The position numbers were made by a program, and so were the translations under genes. Below the pieces are notes generated by a model. That model made no database searches and had not been told where the DNA came from. It worked only from the letters and a program-made list of their open reading frames with translations. Positions 38,218 to 49,901 of a DNA stretch of 64,000 bases are shown piece by piece; the stretch's first letter is position 1, and every line of letters begins with the position of its first letter. This DNA is from Trinickia acidisoli (GTDB lineage: Bacteria > Pseudomonadota > Gammaproteobacteria > Burkholderiales > Burkholderiaceae). The stretch covers positions 1,054,001 to 1,118,000 of the forward strand of contig NZ_JAFLRG010000001.1 in the NCBI RefSeq assembly GCF_017315725.1, given 5' to 3'.

Positions 38218-39759
38218 TCAATCGATCGCCGCGTGCGAAGCCACGCCGTCCTCCGGCTGCACGCGAGGCGCGCGAATCAGCGCGAGCAGCGGGATGGCGA
38301 GCAGCGTGGCGACGAACATCAGCTTGAAGTCGTCCACGTAAGCGATCATGGCGGACTGTTGCGTGATCGTTTGATCGAGGATCGCGATGCGAAGACTCGA
38401 CCCCGAAGCGAGCAGGTGCTCAATAGCAGGATCGAACGGCGTGACATGCGTCGCGAGGTCGGCGTGCGACACCTGCGTGTAGCGCGTCAACAACGTTTGC
38501 ACGATCGAAATACCGATACTGCTGCCGATGTTGCGCATCAAGCTGTAGGTTGCCGTGCCGTCGGCGCGCAACTCGGCCGTCAGCGTCGAGAACGTGAGCG
38601 TGCTGAGCGGTACGAATACGAGGCCGAGCCCGAAGCCCTGAATAACGCCCGGCCACACGATGTCGGAAGGCGACAGCACGATCGTGTACCGCATCATCTG
38701 CCATAGCGCGAATGCGGAGATGCCGAGTCCGGCCAGCAGAATCAGCCGCGCATCGACCCGCCGCAGTAATTTTCCCGCCAGCAGCATCGCGACCATCGTT
38801 CCCGCGCCGCTCGGTGCCGTGACGAGGCCGGCCATTGCGACGGGGTAGCCCATCAGGTTCTGCAGCATGGGCGGAATCAACGCCCGCGTGGCATACAGCA
38901 CGGCGCCCACCACGAAGATGAAGAACGTGCCGACCGCGAAGTTGGGGTCGCGCAGTAGCTCGCGCTTGAAGAAAGACACCTTGCCGGCCGTTGCCGTGTG
39001 CACGAGGAAGAACGCGAAGCTGATCGACGCGAGCAACGCCTCGACGATGATTTCTTTCGAACCGAACCAGTCGAGTTGCTCGCCGCGATCGAGCATCGCC
39101 TGCAAGGCGCCGATGGCGAGGGCGAGCGTGGCGAAGCCGAAGGTGTCGAACGTCACGCCGTGCTTGGGCGCCTTCGCGGGCAGAAAGGCTGCGACGCCGG
39201 CCAGTGCCAGCGCGCCGATCGGCAAATTGATGAAGAACACCCAGCGCCACGAATAGCTCTCGGTGAGCCAACCGCCGAGCGTCGGCCCGATGATCGGCCC
39301 GACCATCACGCCCATGCCCCAGATCGCCATCGCCTGGCCTTGCTTCTCTCGGGGATTGACGTCGAGCAGAATCGACTGCGACAGCGGCACCAGCGCGGCG
39401 CCGAAGATGCCCTGCAGCAGCCGCGCGACGACGATCTGCGCGACCGTCTCCGACAAGCCGCACAGCGCCGACGCCACCGTGAAGCCCACGATCGAAAACG
39501 TCAGAAGCCGCTTCACGGTCAATCGATCCGACACCCAGCCCGTGAGCGGCGTGGCGATCGCCGCGGCGACGATGTACGAGGTCAACACCCACGTGATTTC
39601 GTCCTGAGACGCCGCCAAGCTGCCCTGCATATGAGGCAGCGCAACGTTCGCGATCGTGCTGTCGAGCGTTTGCATCAACGTTGCGAGCATGATCGAGACG
39701 GTCAGCATCGGCCGGTTCAGCGGCCGGCTCGGCTGGGCGGCGCAAAGCGGTTCACTCAA
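38218..39759 (-). CDS. DHA2-family (EmrB/QacA-type) drug efflux transporter
   Basis: A 14-helix major facilitator, 513 aa. Motif C-like and DHA2 signatures: SIMLATLMQTLDSTIANVAL, WVLTSYIVAAAIATPLTGWV, RLLQGIFGAALVPLSQSILL and GPTLGGWLTE. The TTG at 39759 has GGGAGA spaced six bases upstream and gives the usual N-terminus; the frame is open further to 39831. No membrane-fusion (EmrA) gene is adjacent. It is divergent from a marR gene with an operator in between. Confidence 0.9.
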   Translation of the reverse strand: MSEPLCAAQPSRPLNRPMLTVSIMLATLMQTLDSTIANVALPHMQGSLAASQDEITWVLTSYIVAAAIATPLTGWVSDRLTVKRLLTFSIVGFTVASALCGLSETVAQIVVARLLQGIFGAALVPLSQSILLDVNPREKQGQAMAIWGMGVMVGPIIGPTLGGWLTESYSWRWVFFINLPIGALALAGVAAFLPAKAPKHGVTFDTFGFATLALAIGALQAMLDRGEQLDWFGSKEIIVEALLASISFAFFLVHTATAGKVSFFKRELLRDPNFAVGTFFIFVVGAVLYATRALIPPMLQNLMGYPVAMAGLVTAPSGAGTMVAMLLAGKLLRRVDARLILLAGLGISAFALWQMMRYTIVLSPSDIVWPGVIQGFGLGLVFVPLSTLTFSTLTAELRADGTATYSLMRNIGSSIGISIVQTLLTRYTQVSHADLATHVTPFDPAIEHLLASGSSLRIAILDQTITQQSAMIAYVDDFKLMFVATLLAIPLLALIRAPRVQPEDGVASHAAID

Positions 39760-39800
39760 CGGATATCTCCCGCGATCGGCAGGCGGAGCAGCGATCTTCA

Positions 39801-39824
39801 AATAGTAAGCATGCTTATTATAAT
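39801..39824. promoter_or_regulatory. MarR-type operator with back-to-back promoters
   Basis: The palindrome TAAGCATGCTTA (39806-39817) overlaps TATAAT in both directions (39819-39824 plus, 39822-39817 minus). It lies between the marR gene and the efflux gene and is the likely binding site of the MarR regulator controlling both. Confidence 0.75.
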
Positions 39825-39886
39825 CTAGCATATGTACCGATGAGGCCGACGGAGCCGCCGTCGATTCGCTCCCCTATAATCCGCGC

Positions 39887-40336
39887 ATGGACAAGAGCTA
39901 CGAGAGCCGGCTGGGCTTTTTGATCACCGATGCGGGGCGGCTGTGCGGTCGTCTCTACGACAAACGCGCGAAGCGGCTGGGACTGACGCGCGCGCAAAGC
40001 CACGTGCTGGCGTATTTGACGTGGCAGGGCGAGATGAACCAGGCACGCCTGGCCGAGTTCTTGGAGATCACGCCGATCTCGCTGACGCGCTTGCTCGATC
40101 GGATGGAAGGCTACGGATGGGTCGAGCGGGTGGCGAGCGGCGACGATCGTCGCGCATTCGTGATTCGATTGACCCGCAAGGCGCGCAGCATGTTCCCGCG
40201 CGTGCTGAAAGTCGGAGACGAGGTGGCGGAGGAGGGCCTGCGCGGATTGTCGCTGGCCGAGCGCGAGACGCTGATCCGTCTGCTGCAGCGCGTACGTGGC
40301 AACTTCGTCGAAAGCATCGGCGAAGGCATCGAGTAG
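39887..40336 (+). CDS. MarR-family transcriptional regulator
   Basis: A 149-aa winged-helix regulator: LGLTRAQSHVLAYLTWQGEM NQARLAEFLEI, then the wing MEGYGWVERVASGDDRRAF, and a helical C-terminus. Divergent from the DHA2 efflux pump, so it most likely represses that pump until a toxic ligand binds. Confidence 0.9.
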   Translation: MDKSYESRLGFLITDAGRLCGRLYDKRAKRLGLTRAQSHVLAYLTWQGEMNQARLAEFLEITPISLTRLLDRMEGYGWVERVASGDDRRAFVIRLTRKARSMFPRVLKVGDEVAEEGLRGLSLAERETLIRLLQRVRGNFVESIGEGIE

Positions 40337-40656
40337 CACGGCCGCGCATTTTCGGCCTCGACGCTAACGCAAGTTGTCGCTGGGTCCATTTGTCCAACCA
40401 ATGGGTGGGCGGGCAACCCCTGAGCCGGCTGCTTGGTGTCTGTCGTCCGACCCTGTAGGCCGCAAATCTGTCGCCTACACTTTAGGTGCACCGCGTGGCC
40501 TTGTGCTGAGTTGCACCGTCAAATGGGGTCGAACACTTTATCTCAAACCGACGGGCATCGAAGGCAAGTCTCCCACGGTCGCGTTCGGCGGCGACCGAGG
40601 GCTTCGTATCGTCTCCGAGCATGTTTATCAACTGCAAATCACCACGGAGGCGGTTT
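40337..40656. other. Gap upstream of satP
   Basis: No gene is supported. Two inverted repeats are visible: TGTAGGC ... GCCTACA (40454-40479) and GGTGCA ... TGCACC (about 40486-40518). They could be regulator sites for the acetate genes. Confidence 0.4.
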
Positions 40657-41235
40657 ATGAAGAGTCAATTCTCGAACCCGGCACCGCTTGGCCTCGCCGG
40701 TTTTGCATTCACTACCTGGATGCTGAGCATGGTGAACGCGGGCTGGTACGGCCCGGAGGCTTTGGGGCTCGTGCTGGCCCTGGCGTTCGCGTTCGGCGGC
40801 ACGGCGCAGATGATCGCCGGTGTGCTCGAATATCCGCGCGGCAATACGCTAGCGATGGTGGCGTTCCTCAGTTACGGCGCCTTCTGGTGGTCCTTTGCGC
40901 TGTTCGCGGCATTTCTGGGCTCGAAAGTCCCTGAATCGTTCGTCGGCTGGTATCTGCTGGTATGGGGCGTGTTCACTTTCTACATGTGGATCGCCTCGCT
41001 GCATACGAGCACGTCGGTGCAACTGGTTTTCCTGGCGCTCTGGATCACTTACCTGATCCTGGCCATCGGTGCATGGACGGGCTCGAGCCTGGCCACGCAA
41101 ATCGGCGGCTATACGGGCTTGGTGACCGCGATTCTGGCGTTCTATGCTTCGGCGGCCATGGTCATCAACGAAAGCCTCGGACATACCGTGCTTCCGACCC
41201 ACGACTGGGCGCAAGCCCATCCTCGGGCGGCGTAG
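40657..41235 (+). CDS. satP: SatP/YaaH-type acetate transporter
   Basis: A 192-aa six-helix acetate/succinate channel of the GPR1/FUN34/YaaH family: NPAPLGLAGFAFTTWMLSMV is the family signature (NPAPLGL), with GGTAQMIAGVLEYPRGNTLA and GTFAFMAYGAFW-like SYGAFWWSFAL. A strong ribosome-binding site (CGGAGGCGG) precedes the ATG at 40657. It is 86 bp upstream of acs, a logical pair for acetate uptake and activation. Confidence 0.92.
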   Translation: MKSQFSNPAPLGLAGFAFTTWMLSMVNAGWYGPEALGLVLALAFAFGGTAQMIAGVLEYPRGNTLAMVAFLSYGAFWWSFALFAAFLGSKVPESFVGWYLLVWGVFTFYMWIASLHTSTSVQLVFLALWITYLILAIGAWTGSSLATQIGGYTGLVTAILAFYASAAMVINESLGHTVLPTHDWAQAHPRAA

Positions 41236-41321
41236 TCATGCGGCGGCCGGCGCCGGCGCGCATCGAGCGTGTCGTCCGGCCGCCCCTGCGGCGCTCATTC
41301 TGAAGGAAGGAGGAAACCACC

Positions 41322-43262
<1,941 letters not shown>

Positions 43263-43331
43263 TCCGGCATCTGGCGTGAACGGCGAAGTAAAGATGGTGC
43301 GCGAACGGGCGGCCCCGATCGCGCGCCCGAC

Positions 43332-44534
43332 TTAGACCACCGTCTCGCGCTCCGGCGTGGCGCTAATCTTATGGACCGAGAGATCGGCGCCGTCGAACTC
43401 GCTTTCGTCGTCGAGCCGAATGCCCACCGTCGCGCGCAAGACGCCATAGACGATTGCACCGCCGGCCGTGGCGACGACGATGGCCGCAAGCGTGCCGAGC
43501 ACCTGCGAGATCATCGACACCCCGCCGGCGCCGCCGAGCGCCTTCGCCCCGAAGATGCCGGCGGCAATGCCGCCCCACGCCCCGCACAGGCCATGCAGCG
43601 GCCATACACCGAGGACGTCGTCGATGCGCCAACGATTCTGTACGCACGTGAACATATAGACGAACAGCGCGCCCGCGATCGCACCGGTGATGAGTGCACC
43701 GATCGGATGCATGACGTCGGACCCCGCGCACACGGCGACGAGTCCCGCGAGCGGGCCGTTGTAGGCGAAACCCGGATCGTTGCGCCCGGCGAGACACGCG
43801 GCCAGCGTGCCGCCGACCATCGCCATCAGCGAGTTGACCGCGACGAGCCCGCTGATCTTGTCGATCGTCTGCGCGCTCATGACGTTGAAGCCGAACCAGC
43901 CCACCGCAAGCACCCAGGCGCCCAAGGCGAGGAACGGGATGTTCGACGGAGGATGCGCCGCGATACGGCCGTCGCGCTGATATCGGCCACGCCGCGCACC
44001 GAGCAGCAGCACGGCCGGCAGCGCCACCCAGCCGCCGAACGCGTGCACCACGACGGAGCCGGCGAAATCGTGAAACGGCGCGCCGAACGTCGCGGCGAGC
44101 CACGTCTGCAGGCCGAACCGGTCGTTCCAGGCGATGCCTTCGAAGAATGGATAGATGAAGCCGACGAGAAGGAAGGTTGCGCAGAGCTGCGGGTTGAACT
44201 TGGCGCGCTCGGCGATCCCGCCTGAGACGATCGCCGGGATCGCCGCGGCGAACGTCAGCAGAAAGAAGAACCGCACGAGCTGATATCCGTTGTGCTCGGC
44301 GAGCGTTGCCGCATTGCCGAAGAACTGGACGCCGTAGGCGATCGTGTAGCCGATGAAGAAGTACGCGATGGTCGACACCGCGAAATCGACGAGGATCTTC
44401 ACGAGCGCGTTGACCTGATTCTTTTTGCGAACCGTACCAAGCTCGAGGAATGCGAATCCCGCATGCATGGCGAGCACCATTGCGGCGCCGAGTAAGAGAA
44501 ATAATGTGTCGGCGCCCGTTTTCAGGTCATTCAT
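43332..44534 (-). CDS. amt: Ammonium transporter
   Basis: An Amt/Rh-family channel, 400 aa, with about eleven helices. The pore twin-His pair can be seen in VVHAFGGWVALP and WPLHGLCGAWGG, and ERAKFNPQL and GFIYPFFEGIAW (Asp/Trp vestibule) are typical. The start at 44534 (MNDLKTGADTLFLLLGAAMV) has no export-type signal peptide, unlike E. coli AmtB. No glnK gene is adjacent. Confidence 0.93.
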   Translation of the reverse strand: MNDLKTGADTLFLLLGAAMVLAMHAGFAFLELGTVRKKNQVNALVKILVDFAVSTIAYFFIGYTIAYGVQFFGNAATLAEHNGYQLVRFFFLLTFAAAIPAIVSGGIAERAKFNPQLCATFLLVGFIYPFFEGIAWNDRFGLQTWLAATFGAPFHDFAGSVVVHAFGGWVALPAVLLLGARRGRYQRDGRIAAHPPSNIPFLALGAWVLAVGWFGFNVMSAQTIDKISGLVAVNSLMAMVGGTLAACLAGRNDPGFAYNGPLAGLVAVCAGSDVMHPIGALITGAIAGALFVYMFTCVQNRWRIDDVLGVWPLHGLCGAWGGIAAGIFGAKALGGAGGVSMISQVLGTLAAIVVATAGGAIVYGVLRATVGIRLDDESEFDGADLSVHKISATPERETVV

Positions 44535-44712
44535 AAGATCAATCGATGCGCAAAAAACAGGCAAGGAAAGCAATCTGCGTACCAGGTCGGTGAATGAATG
44601 TTCCTGATTTGTGCATGCACTTGCCGTGGCGCCGTTTGCGCACCAAAGAGGGTCGGGAGAACGATCGGGGAACGTCAGCGCGTTCGCACTCTGTAGGTGC
44701 GTGCGTTGCACG

Positions 44713-46617
44713 CTATTCGAGCGCGCGCACTCGATTTGCGCATTCGGCGATGAGCCGGGGCGATGTGTCCGAAATCGGTGCGCAAACCCACGCCGATACT
44801 CCCGCGCGATCGACGACGAATGCCTCTACGCGTCCCTCTCGCAGCGAGAACTCGCCGATCGACACGTCGAACCGAACCCCGGCTGCTTCGATGCGGGCGA
44901 AGCGCTCGCCATGACGCAATTCGATCGAGAGCACTTGCGCCATGAACGCGTGCTCGCCATGTCCAGGCCGAATCGCTCGCGACGCCACGCGCCACATAAG
45001 AGGGCGGCCGGGTTCGATCGACCCGTTTGCGGTTGCGAGGATCAGGCCGTCGCCCACTTCGATCATTCCGGGAGCACGCATGACACCCGTGCCGACATTG
45101 CGCAGACCGAGCAGCTCGGACACACGCATGCTGGCCGGCTGCGAGAACACCTGCTCGGTGGGCCCGGCTTGCAGCACGCGGCCTTGGTCGATGACGAGCA
45201 GTTCGTCGGCGAGCAGGGCGGCTTCGTCCGGGTCGTGCGTGACGAGGATAGTCACTGCGGAAATCTCGCGTTGCAGCTCACGCAGCGAGCGCTGCAACTG
45301 ACGGCGGCGTGGGGTATCGAGCGCCGAAAACGGTTCGTCGAACAAAAGCAGATGACTATGCCGCGTTAGCGCTCGCGCGAGCGCGACGCGCTGGCGCTGG
45401 CCGAACGAGAGCTGACGCGGCAAGCGGTTCAGTAGCGTGGCGAGCCCTAGGTGATCGATCCAATAGCGAGCACTTGCGCTGTCCGCGTCGACGGGAAAGG
45501 CGAGTTGCTCGAACACCGTCATATGGGGAAAGAGACCGTAGTCCTGCGGCATATAGCCGATCTGCCGATGCTCGGGCGGCAAGCGGTCGAGATCGCGCCG
45601 GCCGAGCGTCACGCTGCCGGTTTCGTTATGGTCGAGGCCCGCGATCAAGCGCAGTGCGAGCGATTTGCCCGAACCCGAAGGTCCGATGATCGCGAGCCGC
45701 CGCGTCGAGGGTGTCCATCGGATGTCGAGATCGAACGTTCCGAGCCGCCGCTTCAACTCGATGGCGAGACGCGGGTTGTCCGCTGTGGCGGTTGCGGGTG
45801 GCCCGGGTACGGGCGCGAGCGCCGGCTCGTCGCCGTTCTCGGATGGATCTTGGGCAGCGTCGTATTTCGCGCCGCGGCTGTAGACCGACAACACGGCACA
45901 GCCGATCGCGATGGCGATAGTGGGCAGCAGCAGCGGCATCATGGCCGGCAAGCCTTGCCCGCCGAAGAGGACGTAGGTGTAGACGGGCAGCGAATACGGG
46001 TGATAGGCGACCATCACGGTGGCGCCGAATTCACCGAATGCGCGTAGCCACGTCAGCGCGAGACCGGCGCGAATACCGGGCCAGGCCGCCGGCAGCAGCA
46101 CGCGAAAGAAGCGGCTCATCGAGTGATGGCCGAGCGTCGCGGCAACGTCTTCGAATACGGGGTCGATCATGGCGAACGACGAACGCGCCGCGACGATCAG
46201 AAACGGCGCGGCGACGAACGTTTCGGCAATGACGATGCCGGTGAAGGAATCGGTCAGCGCGCCGTTCAAGACACGGCCGATCGCGCTGTACGGACCGACC
46301 AGAAAGAGGAGCAGCACGCCGCTCGTGAGCGGCGGCAGCGCGAGCGGCAATTGCACGACGAAGCCGAGCAGGGCCATGGCGCGCGACGACGAGCGGGCGA
46401 GCCAGTAGCCGAGCGGCACGCCGCCGATGAGGATGATGAGCGCAGCCGTGCTCGCGCTGGCGGCCGAAACGCCGACCGCCGACCAGGTCGCGCGCCAATC
46501 GACGCCCGCCCAATCCGCGTGCCCGATCTGCGGCACGCTCGCTGCGAACGGCAGGCACAGATAGACAGCGAGCAGAAGGGCGAGCGGCAGAAGCGGCCGC
46601 GCGAGCGTTCGGGTCAT
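44713..46617 (-). CDS. Fused ModB-ModC-type molybdate/tungstate ABC transporter
   Basis: One 634-aa chain combines an ABC permease (1-250; about six helices; EAA loop at about 156-176) with an ABC ATPase (285-500): Walker A GPSGSGKS (312-319), signature LSFGQ (403-407), Walker B LLLFDEP with Glu428. A C-terminal TOBE-like domain follows (about 560-630). These are usually two or three separate genes. Its ATG overlaps the stop of the binding-protein gene (ATGA). Substrate is inferred from the binding protein and the divergent molbindin. Confidence 0.9.
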   Translation of the reverse strand: MTRTLARPLLPLALLLAVYLCLPFAASVPQIGHADWAGVDWRATWSAVGVSAASASTAALIILIGGVPLGYWLARSSSRAMALLGFVVQLPLALPPLTSGVLLLFLVGPYSAIGRVLNGALTDSFTGIVIAETFVAAPFLIVAARSSFAMIDPVFEDVAATLGHHSMSRFFRVLLPAAWPGIRAGLALTWLRAFGEFGATVMVAYHPYSLPVYTYVLFGGQGLPAMMPLLLPTIAIAIGCAVLSVYSRGAKYDAAQDPSENGDEPALAPVPGPPATATADNPRLAIELKRRLGTFDLDIRWTPSTRRLAIIGPSGSGKSLALRLIAGLDHNETGSVTLGRRDLDRLPPEHRQIGYMPQDYGLFPHMTVFEQLAFPVDADSASARYWIDHLGLATLLNRLPRQLSFGQRQRVALARALTRHSHLLLFDEPFSALDTPRRRQLQRSLRELQREISAVTILVTHDPDEAALLADELLVIDQGRVLQAGPTEQVFSQPASMRVSELLGLRNVGTGVMRAPGMIEVGDGLILATANGSIEPGRPLMWRVASRAIRPGHGEHAFMAQVLSIELRHGERFARIEAAGVRFDVSIGEFSLREGRVEAFVVDRAGVSAWVCAPISDTSPRLIAECANRVRALE

Positions 46618-47489
46618 TGGCTTGAATCGAGCGCCGTCTTCAACGCCGCCGGCACGGCTTGCGCGTTGCCGCCGACAGTCGGCTTCACGACGTCGACGCC
46701 GTGCGCCTCGAGTAGGGCGTGTCCTTGCGGGCTGAGCAGGAAATCGACGAAACGGGCCGCACCCGCCGCGTTCGGCGCATCGGACAGCACCGTCAGCGTG
46801 TAATTCGCCTGGGCCTTCAATTCGGCGGCGGGCTGCACCGCGGGAATCTTCAGATCGGACGTTTCCGTCGAATAGAAGAAGCCCGCGTCGAGTTCGCCCG
46901 ATTGTAGGCGCCCGACGAGCGTTTCTTCCGGCAGGACTTGCGCGGGGTTTTCCGGCGCGCCGAGCGTCTTCTCGACGAGATCGGGCTCAGCGTAGAGCGT
47001 CGCGGCTTTCGTCATCAAGTCGAGCGTAAAGGCGCCCTTCGGATCGAGCTTCGGGTCCGTGCGGCCGATGCGGATGCCGCTCTCTTGCAGCACTTGATCC
47101 CAGCGTTTGGTTCGGAAGTCCTGAGCGAAGCGGCTCTGCGGGTTATAGCCGATGACCAGCGGCGATTTGGCAAAGGTCAGATACCACGTGACGTGATTGC
47201 CGTTGGCCGCGCCCATCAGGAGGTCGTTGACCTTCGGGCTTGCGCTGACGAAGACGTCGCCCTGGCGCAACTTGCTCTTGATCTCGTTGGCGATCTTTTT
47301 CGATCCCGCGGCATACCCTTCGAAATGCAGGCCCGTTTGCTTCTCGAAGGCGGGGCCGACATCGCGCTCCATCAGGTTGACGAGCGAGCCGGCATACAGC
47401 ACCTTGACGGTGCCTTCATCGGCCAAGCTGTTTTGCGCGGCCGCGACACCCGCGAGCACGACGAAACCGACAAAAAACTTACGGAACAT
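46614..47489 (-). CDS. Periplasmic molybdate/tungstate-binding protein (ModA/WtpA-like)
   Basis: A 291-aa exported solute-binding protein: signal peptide MFRKFFVGFVVLAGVAAAQNS, then VKVLYAGSLVNLMERDVGPA and the oxyanion-site blocks GDVFVSASPKVNDLLM and SPLVIGYNP. The LYAGSL motif and the GFFYSTETSDLKIP segment resemble the WtpA/ModA group. It is the first gene of the transporter, divergent from molbindin. Confidence 0.87.
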   Translation of the reverse strand: MFRKFFVGFVVLAGVAAAQNSLADEGTVKVLYAGSLVNLMERDVGPAFEKQTGLHFEGYAAGSKKIANEIKSKLRQGDVFVSASPKVNDLLMGAANGNHVTWYLTFAKSPLVIGYNPQSRFAQDFRTKRWDQVLQESGIRIGRTDPKLDPKGAFTLDLMTKAATLYAEPDLVEKTLGAPENPAQVLPEETLVGRLQSGELDAGFFYSTETSDLKIPAVQPAAELKAQANYTLTVLSDAPNAAGAARFVDFLLSPQGHALLEAHGVDVVKPTVGGNAQAVPAALKTALDSSQ

Positions 47490-47515
47490 GCGTATCCCCT
47501 TCGCGTTATGAAGAC

Positions 47516-47528
47516 GCGTATATTACGC
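47516..47528. promoter_or_regulatory. Palindrome in the divergent molybdate intergenic region
   Basis: GCGTA-TAT-TACGC lies about 27 bp upstream of the binding-protein ATG. It could be an operator for a ModE-like regulator, but it does not closely match the E. coli ModE box, and no modE gene is seen in the window. Confidence 0.4.
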
Positions 47529-47686
47529 CTGCTTCCGAGCGCATTATGTGGGCGGAAGGGCGCAGCTTTCGAATTCCCGGTATTGACGCTTTACGCGCTC
47601 GCTCCGTTTCGCCGGCAGTACACTAGTGACGCTCCAAACCAAGATTCGCTTTTGGCCGGGCAACGAAAGTCACTTCGGAGATCAAC

Positions 47687-48112
47687 ATGCGAACCAGCGC
47701 TCGCAACCATTTCGCCGGCAAGATCGATTCGGTCAAGGCCGGGGCCGTCAACGACGAACTCACGCTGCGAACCCAAGAGGGCCTCGAAATCGTCGCGATC
47801 ATTACGCACGGGAGTGCCGCGTCGCTGAGCCTTGCCAAAGGCTCCGACGCATTTGCGTTGATCAAGGCGTCGTCGGTGGTCGTGATGGTGGATGCCGACA
47901 GCAGCAAGGTCTCGGCGCGCAACTGCATTGCGGGAACCGTCGCGTCGGTCGAGAAGGGGGCGGTCAACGCCGAAGTCGTGATCAAAGCAGCGGGCGGCGC
48001 GCAGATCGTGTCGATCATCACCAACGACAGTGTCGAGCGCCTCGGGCTTGCCGTCGGCAAAAATGCGGCAGCGCTCTTCAAGGCATCGAGCGTCATCGTC
48101 GGCGTCGATTGA
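47687..48112 (+). CDS. Molbindin (tandem Mop/TOBE domains)
   Basis: A 141-aa cytoplasmic protein made of two Mop domains: residues 1-70 (NHFAGKIDSVKAGAVNDELT ... KASSVVVMVD) and 72-141 (NCIAGTVASVEKGAVNAEVV ... KASSVIVGVD). Such ModG/molbindin proteins store molybdate or tungstate as multimers. It is divergent from the transporter and fits a molybdate homeostasis role. Confidence 0.93.
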   Translation: MRTSARNHFAGKIDSVKAGAVNDELTLRTQEGLEIVAIITHGSAASLSLAKGSDAFALIKASSVVVMVDADSSKVSARNCIAGTVASVEKGAVNAEVVIKAAGGAQIVSIITNDSVERLGLAVGKNAAALFKASSVIVGVD

Positions 48113-48241
48113 GCTAGGCACGCCGCGCGATTTGCCGGCGCCGCGGCATGTCAAACGACTCGCGCGCATCGTTGCGCGGGTGCTTACCGCGTAACGCGAA
48201 GATTCGCGCCTCCAACTTGGCGATCAGTGTTCGAGTGAACG

Positions 48242-49834
48242 CTAAACGCCTTGCTCGGCCGCCATTGCACGGGCGATGCGGATCGCATCCCAAAGCGCGG
48301 GCAAAATCATCAGCGATACCGGCGCCGCTGTAATGACGATGAACGATTGCAGCGCACTTACGCCGCCGGCTCCCATCGTAATCAGCACCGCGCCGATCGC
48401 CCCCATGCCGACGGCCCAAAAAATCTTCAACCAGTTATCAGGTTCTTCCCGATCGTCGGTTGCCGACATTGCAATGGTGTAGGCGATCGAGCCGGCGTTC
48501 GTCACGACCGAGAAGAAGCTGAGAAATAGAAACAACGCGGAAATCAGACCAGGCAATGGCATGGCCTGTGCAACACCCAGCAGTAGCGCTTCGGGTTGCA
48601 TGCCATGGCCGATCACGACGTTTGGCGATCGCAACTCGATGCCGATACCCGTTCCTCCAACCAGCGTGAACCACAACATCGTGATCAAGGGCGCCGCGAT
48701 CGACAGTAGCGTCACGACCTCGCGGATCGTTCGGCCTCGCGAAACTTTGGCGACATAGATGGCCATGACGGGCGCATATCCGATAAACCAGCCCCAGTAG
48801 AAGAGCGTCCATGAGTGCGTCCACGTGCTATTGCCGCGATGTGTTGCCGTTAGCGCGAAATCGACGACGTGGACAGCGAACGCCTTGAAGAAGACCGTAT
48901 TGAGAAACGCCGTCGGACCGAACAGATATAAGAATGCGGCGAGCCCCAGCATCAGCCACACGTGAATTTTGCAGACGAAGCGCAACCCGTCGAGACCGGC
49001 GACGCAGGCTGCGGTGAAGATGACGGTCACGGAGAGAATGACGAGTGCCTGCGTTGCGATCGTGTCAGGTGCGTTCCACATGATGTGGAGCACGTAGGCG
49101 ATCTGCAGACCCAGAAAGCCAATCGGCCCGATCGTTCCCGCGGCGACTGCGACGATCGCCGTTGCATCGGCAATCACCGCAATCGGGCCCTTGAGCGCGC
49201 GTGCGCCGAAAAGCGGATATAGCAGCGTGCGCGGCGCAAGCGGCAATCCCTTGTCGTAGTGCAAATGCATCAAGACGATGCTCAGCAGGCTGCCCAGTAT
49301 TGCCCATGAAAGAAAGCCCCAGTGCAAGAAAGATTGTGCAAGGGCCTCGACGCCTGCCGCGTACGTTTCGCTTTCGATGGGGTAGAAGGGGGGCGGATCG
49401 ACAAAATTGATCAACGGCTCAGCGGCGGCCCAAAACGCGCCTCCGCCAGCCAGCAAAGCGCAGATGACGATGACCGCCCAATTGAAGGTCGAATTGGATG
49501 GGGTTTGATCGATGCCGCCAAGTTTGACGCGTCCGAGTTTCGAGAACGCGATGCCGAGGCTGATGACTAGCGTGGCGAGCATCAGCACCTGCCAGTAAAG
49601 ACCAAAACGCTCGGTGACCCACGCGAAGGCGATAGCGATGACCTTCGACCACCAGCGCAAATTGATCGATGCCGCGATCAGGAACAGCAGAAAGAATCCG
49701 CCGCTCGAGCAAAAGATCGGCCAGTCGATTCCCCCTTTGCGACATCGCCGCACACCACCGGCCTTGGCACCGGGTGCCGGCTTGATAGACGATTCCACGT
49801 CGCCTCCTGAGGGCGTCTGTCTCGGCATGACCAT
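48242..49834 (-). CDS. BCCT-family transporter
   Basis: A 12-helix betaine/choline/carnitine-type transporter, 530 aa. Signatures: a FWAAAEPLINFVDPPPFYP stretch, HWGFLSWAILG, and FYWGWFIGYAPVMAIYVAKV SRGRTIREV. The family imports quaternary ammonium compounds, mostly with Na+ or H+. The substrate is not readable. The start at 49834 could equally be the ATG at 49828. It follows a LysR gene on the same strand after 67 bp. Confidence 0.88.
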   Translation of the reverse strand: MVMPRQTPSGGDVESSIKPAPGAKAGGVRRCRKGGIDWPIFCSSGGFFLLFLIAASINLRWWSKVIAIAFAWVTERFGLYWQVLMLATLVISLGIAFSKLGRVKLGGIDQTPSNSTFNWAVIVICALLAGGGAFWAAAEPLINFVDPPPFYPIESETYAAGVEALAQSFLHWGFLSWAILGSLLSIVLMHLHYDKGLPLAPRTLLYPLFGARALKGPIAVIADATAIVAVAAGTIGPIGFLGLQIAYVLHIMWNAPDTIATQALVILSVTVIFTAACVAGLDGLRFVCKIHVWLMLGLAAFLYLFGPTAFLNTVFFKAFAVHVVDFALTATHRGNSTWTHSWTLFYWGWFIGYAPVMAIYVAKVSRGRTIREVVTLLSIAAPLITMLWFTLVGGTGIGIELRSPNVVIGHGMQPEALLLGVAQAMPLPGLISALFLFLSFFSVVTNAGSIAYTIAMSATDDREEPDNWLKIFWAVGMGAIGAVLITMGAGGVSALQSFIVITAAPVSLMILPALWDAIRIARAMAAEQGV

Positions 49835-49901
49835 CTTGCGTGCGATCCCTCGGTTTCAGGGGACCCGGGCCATTCGATGATTCTATCGAAGCGAATCAGC
49901 G

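Noticed and set aside
40374..40934. Plus-strand open frame overlapping satP
   Set aside because: Composition is of a shifted frame of satP and the upstream gap; no conserved motif.
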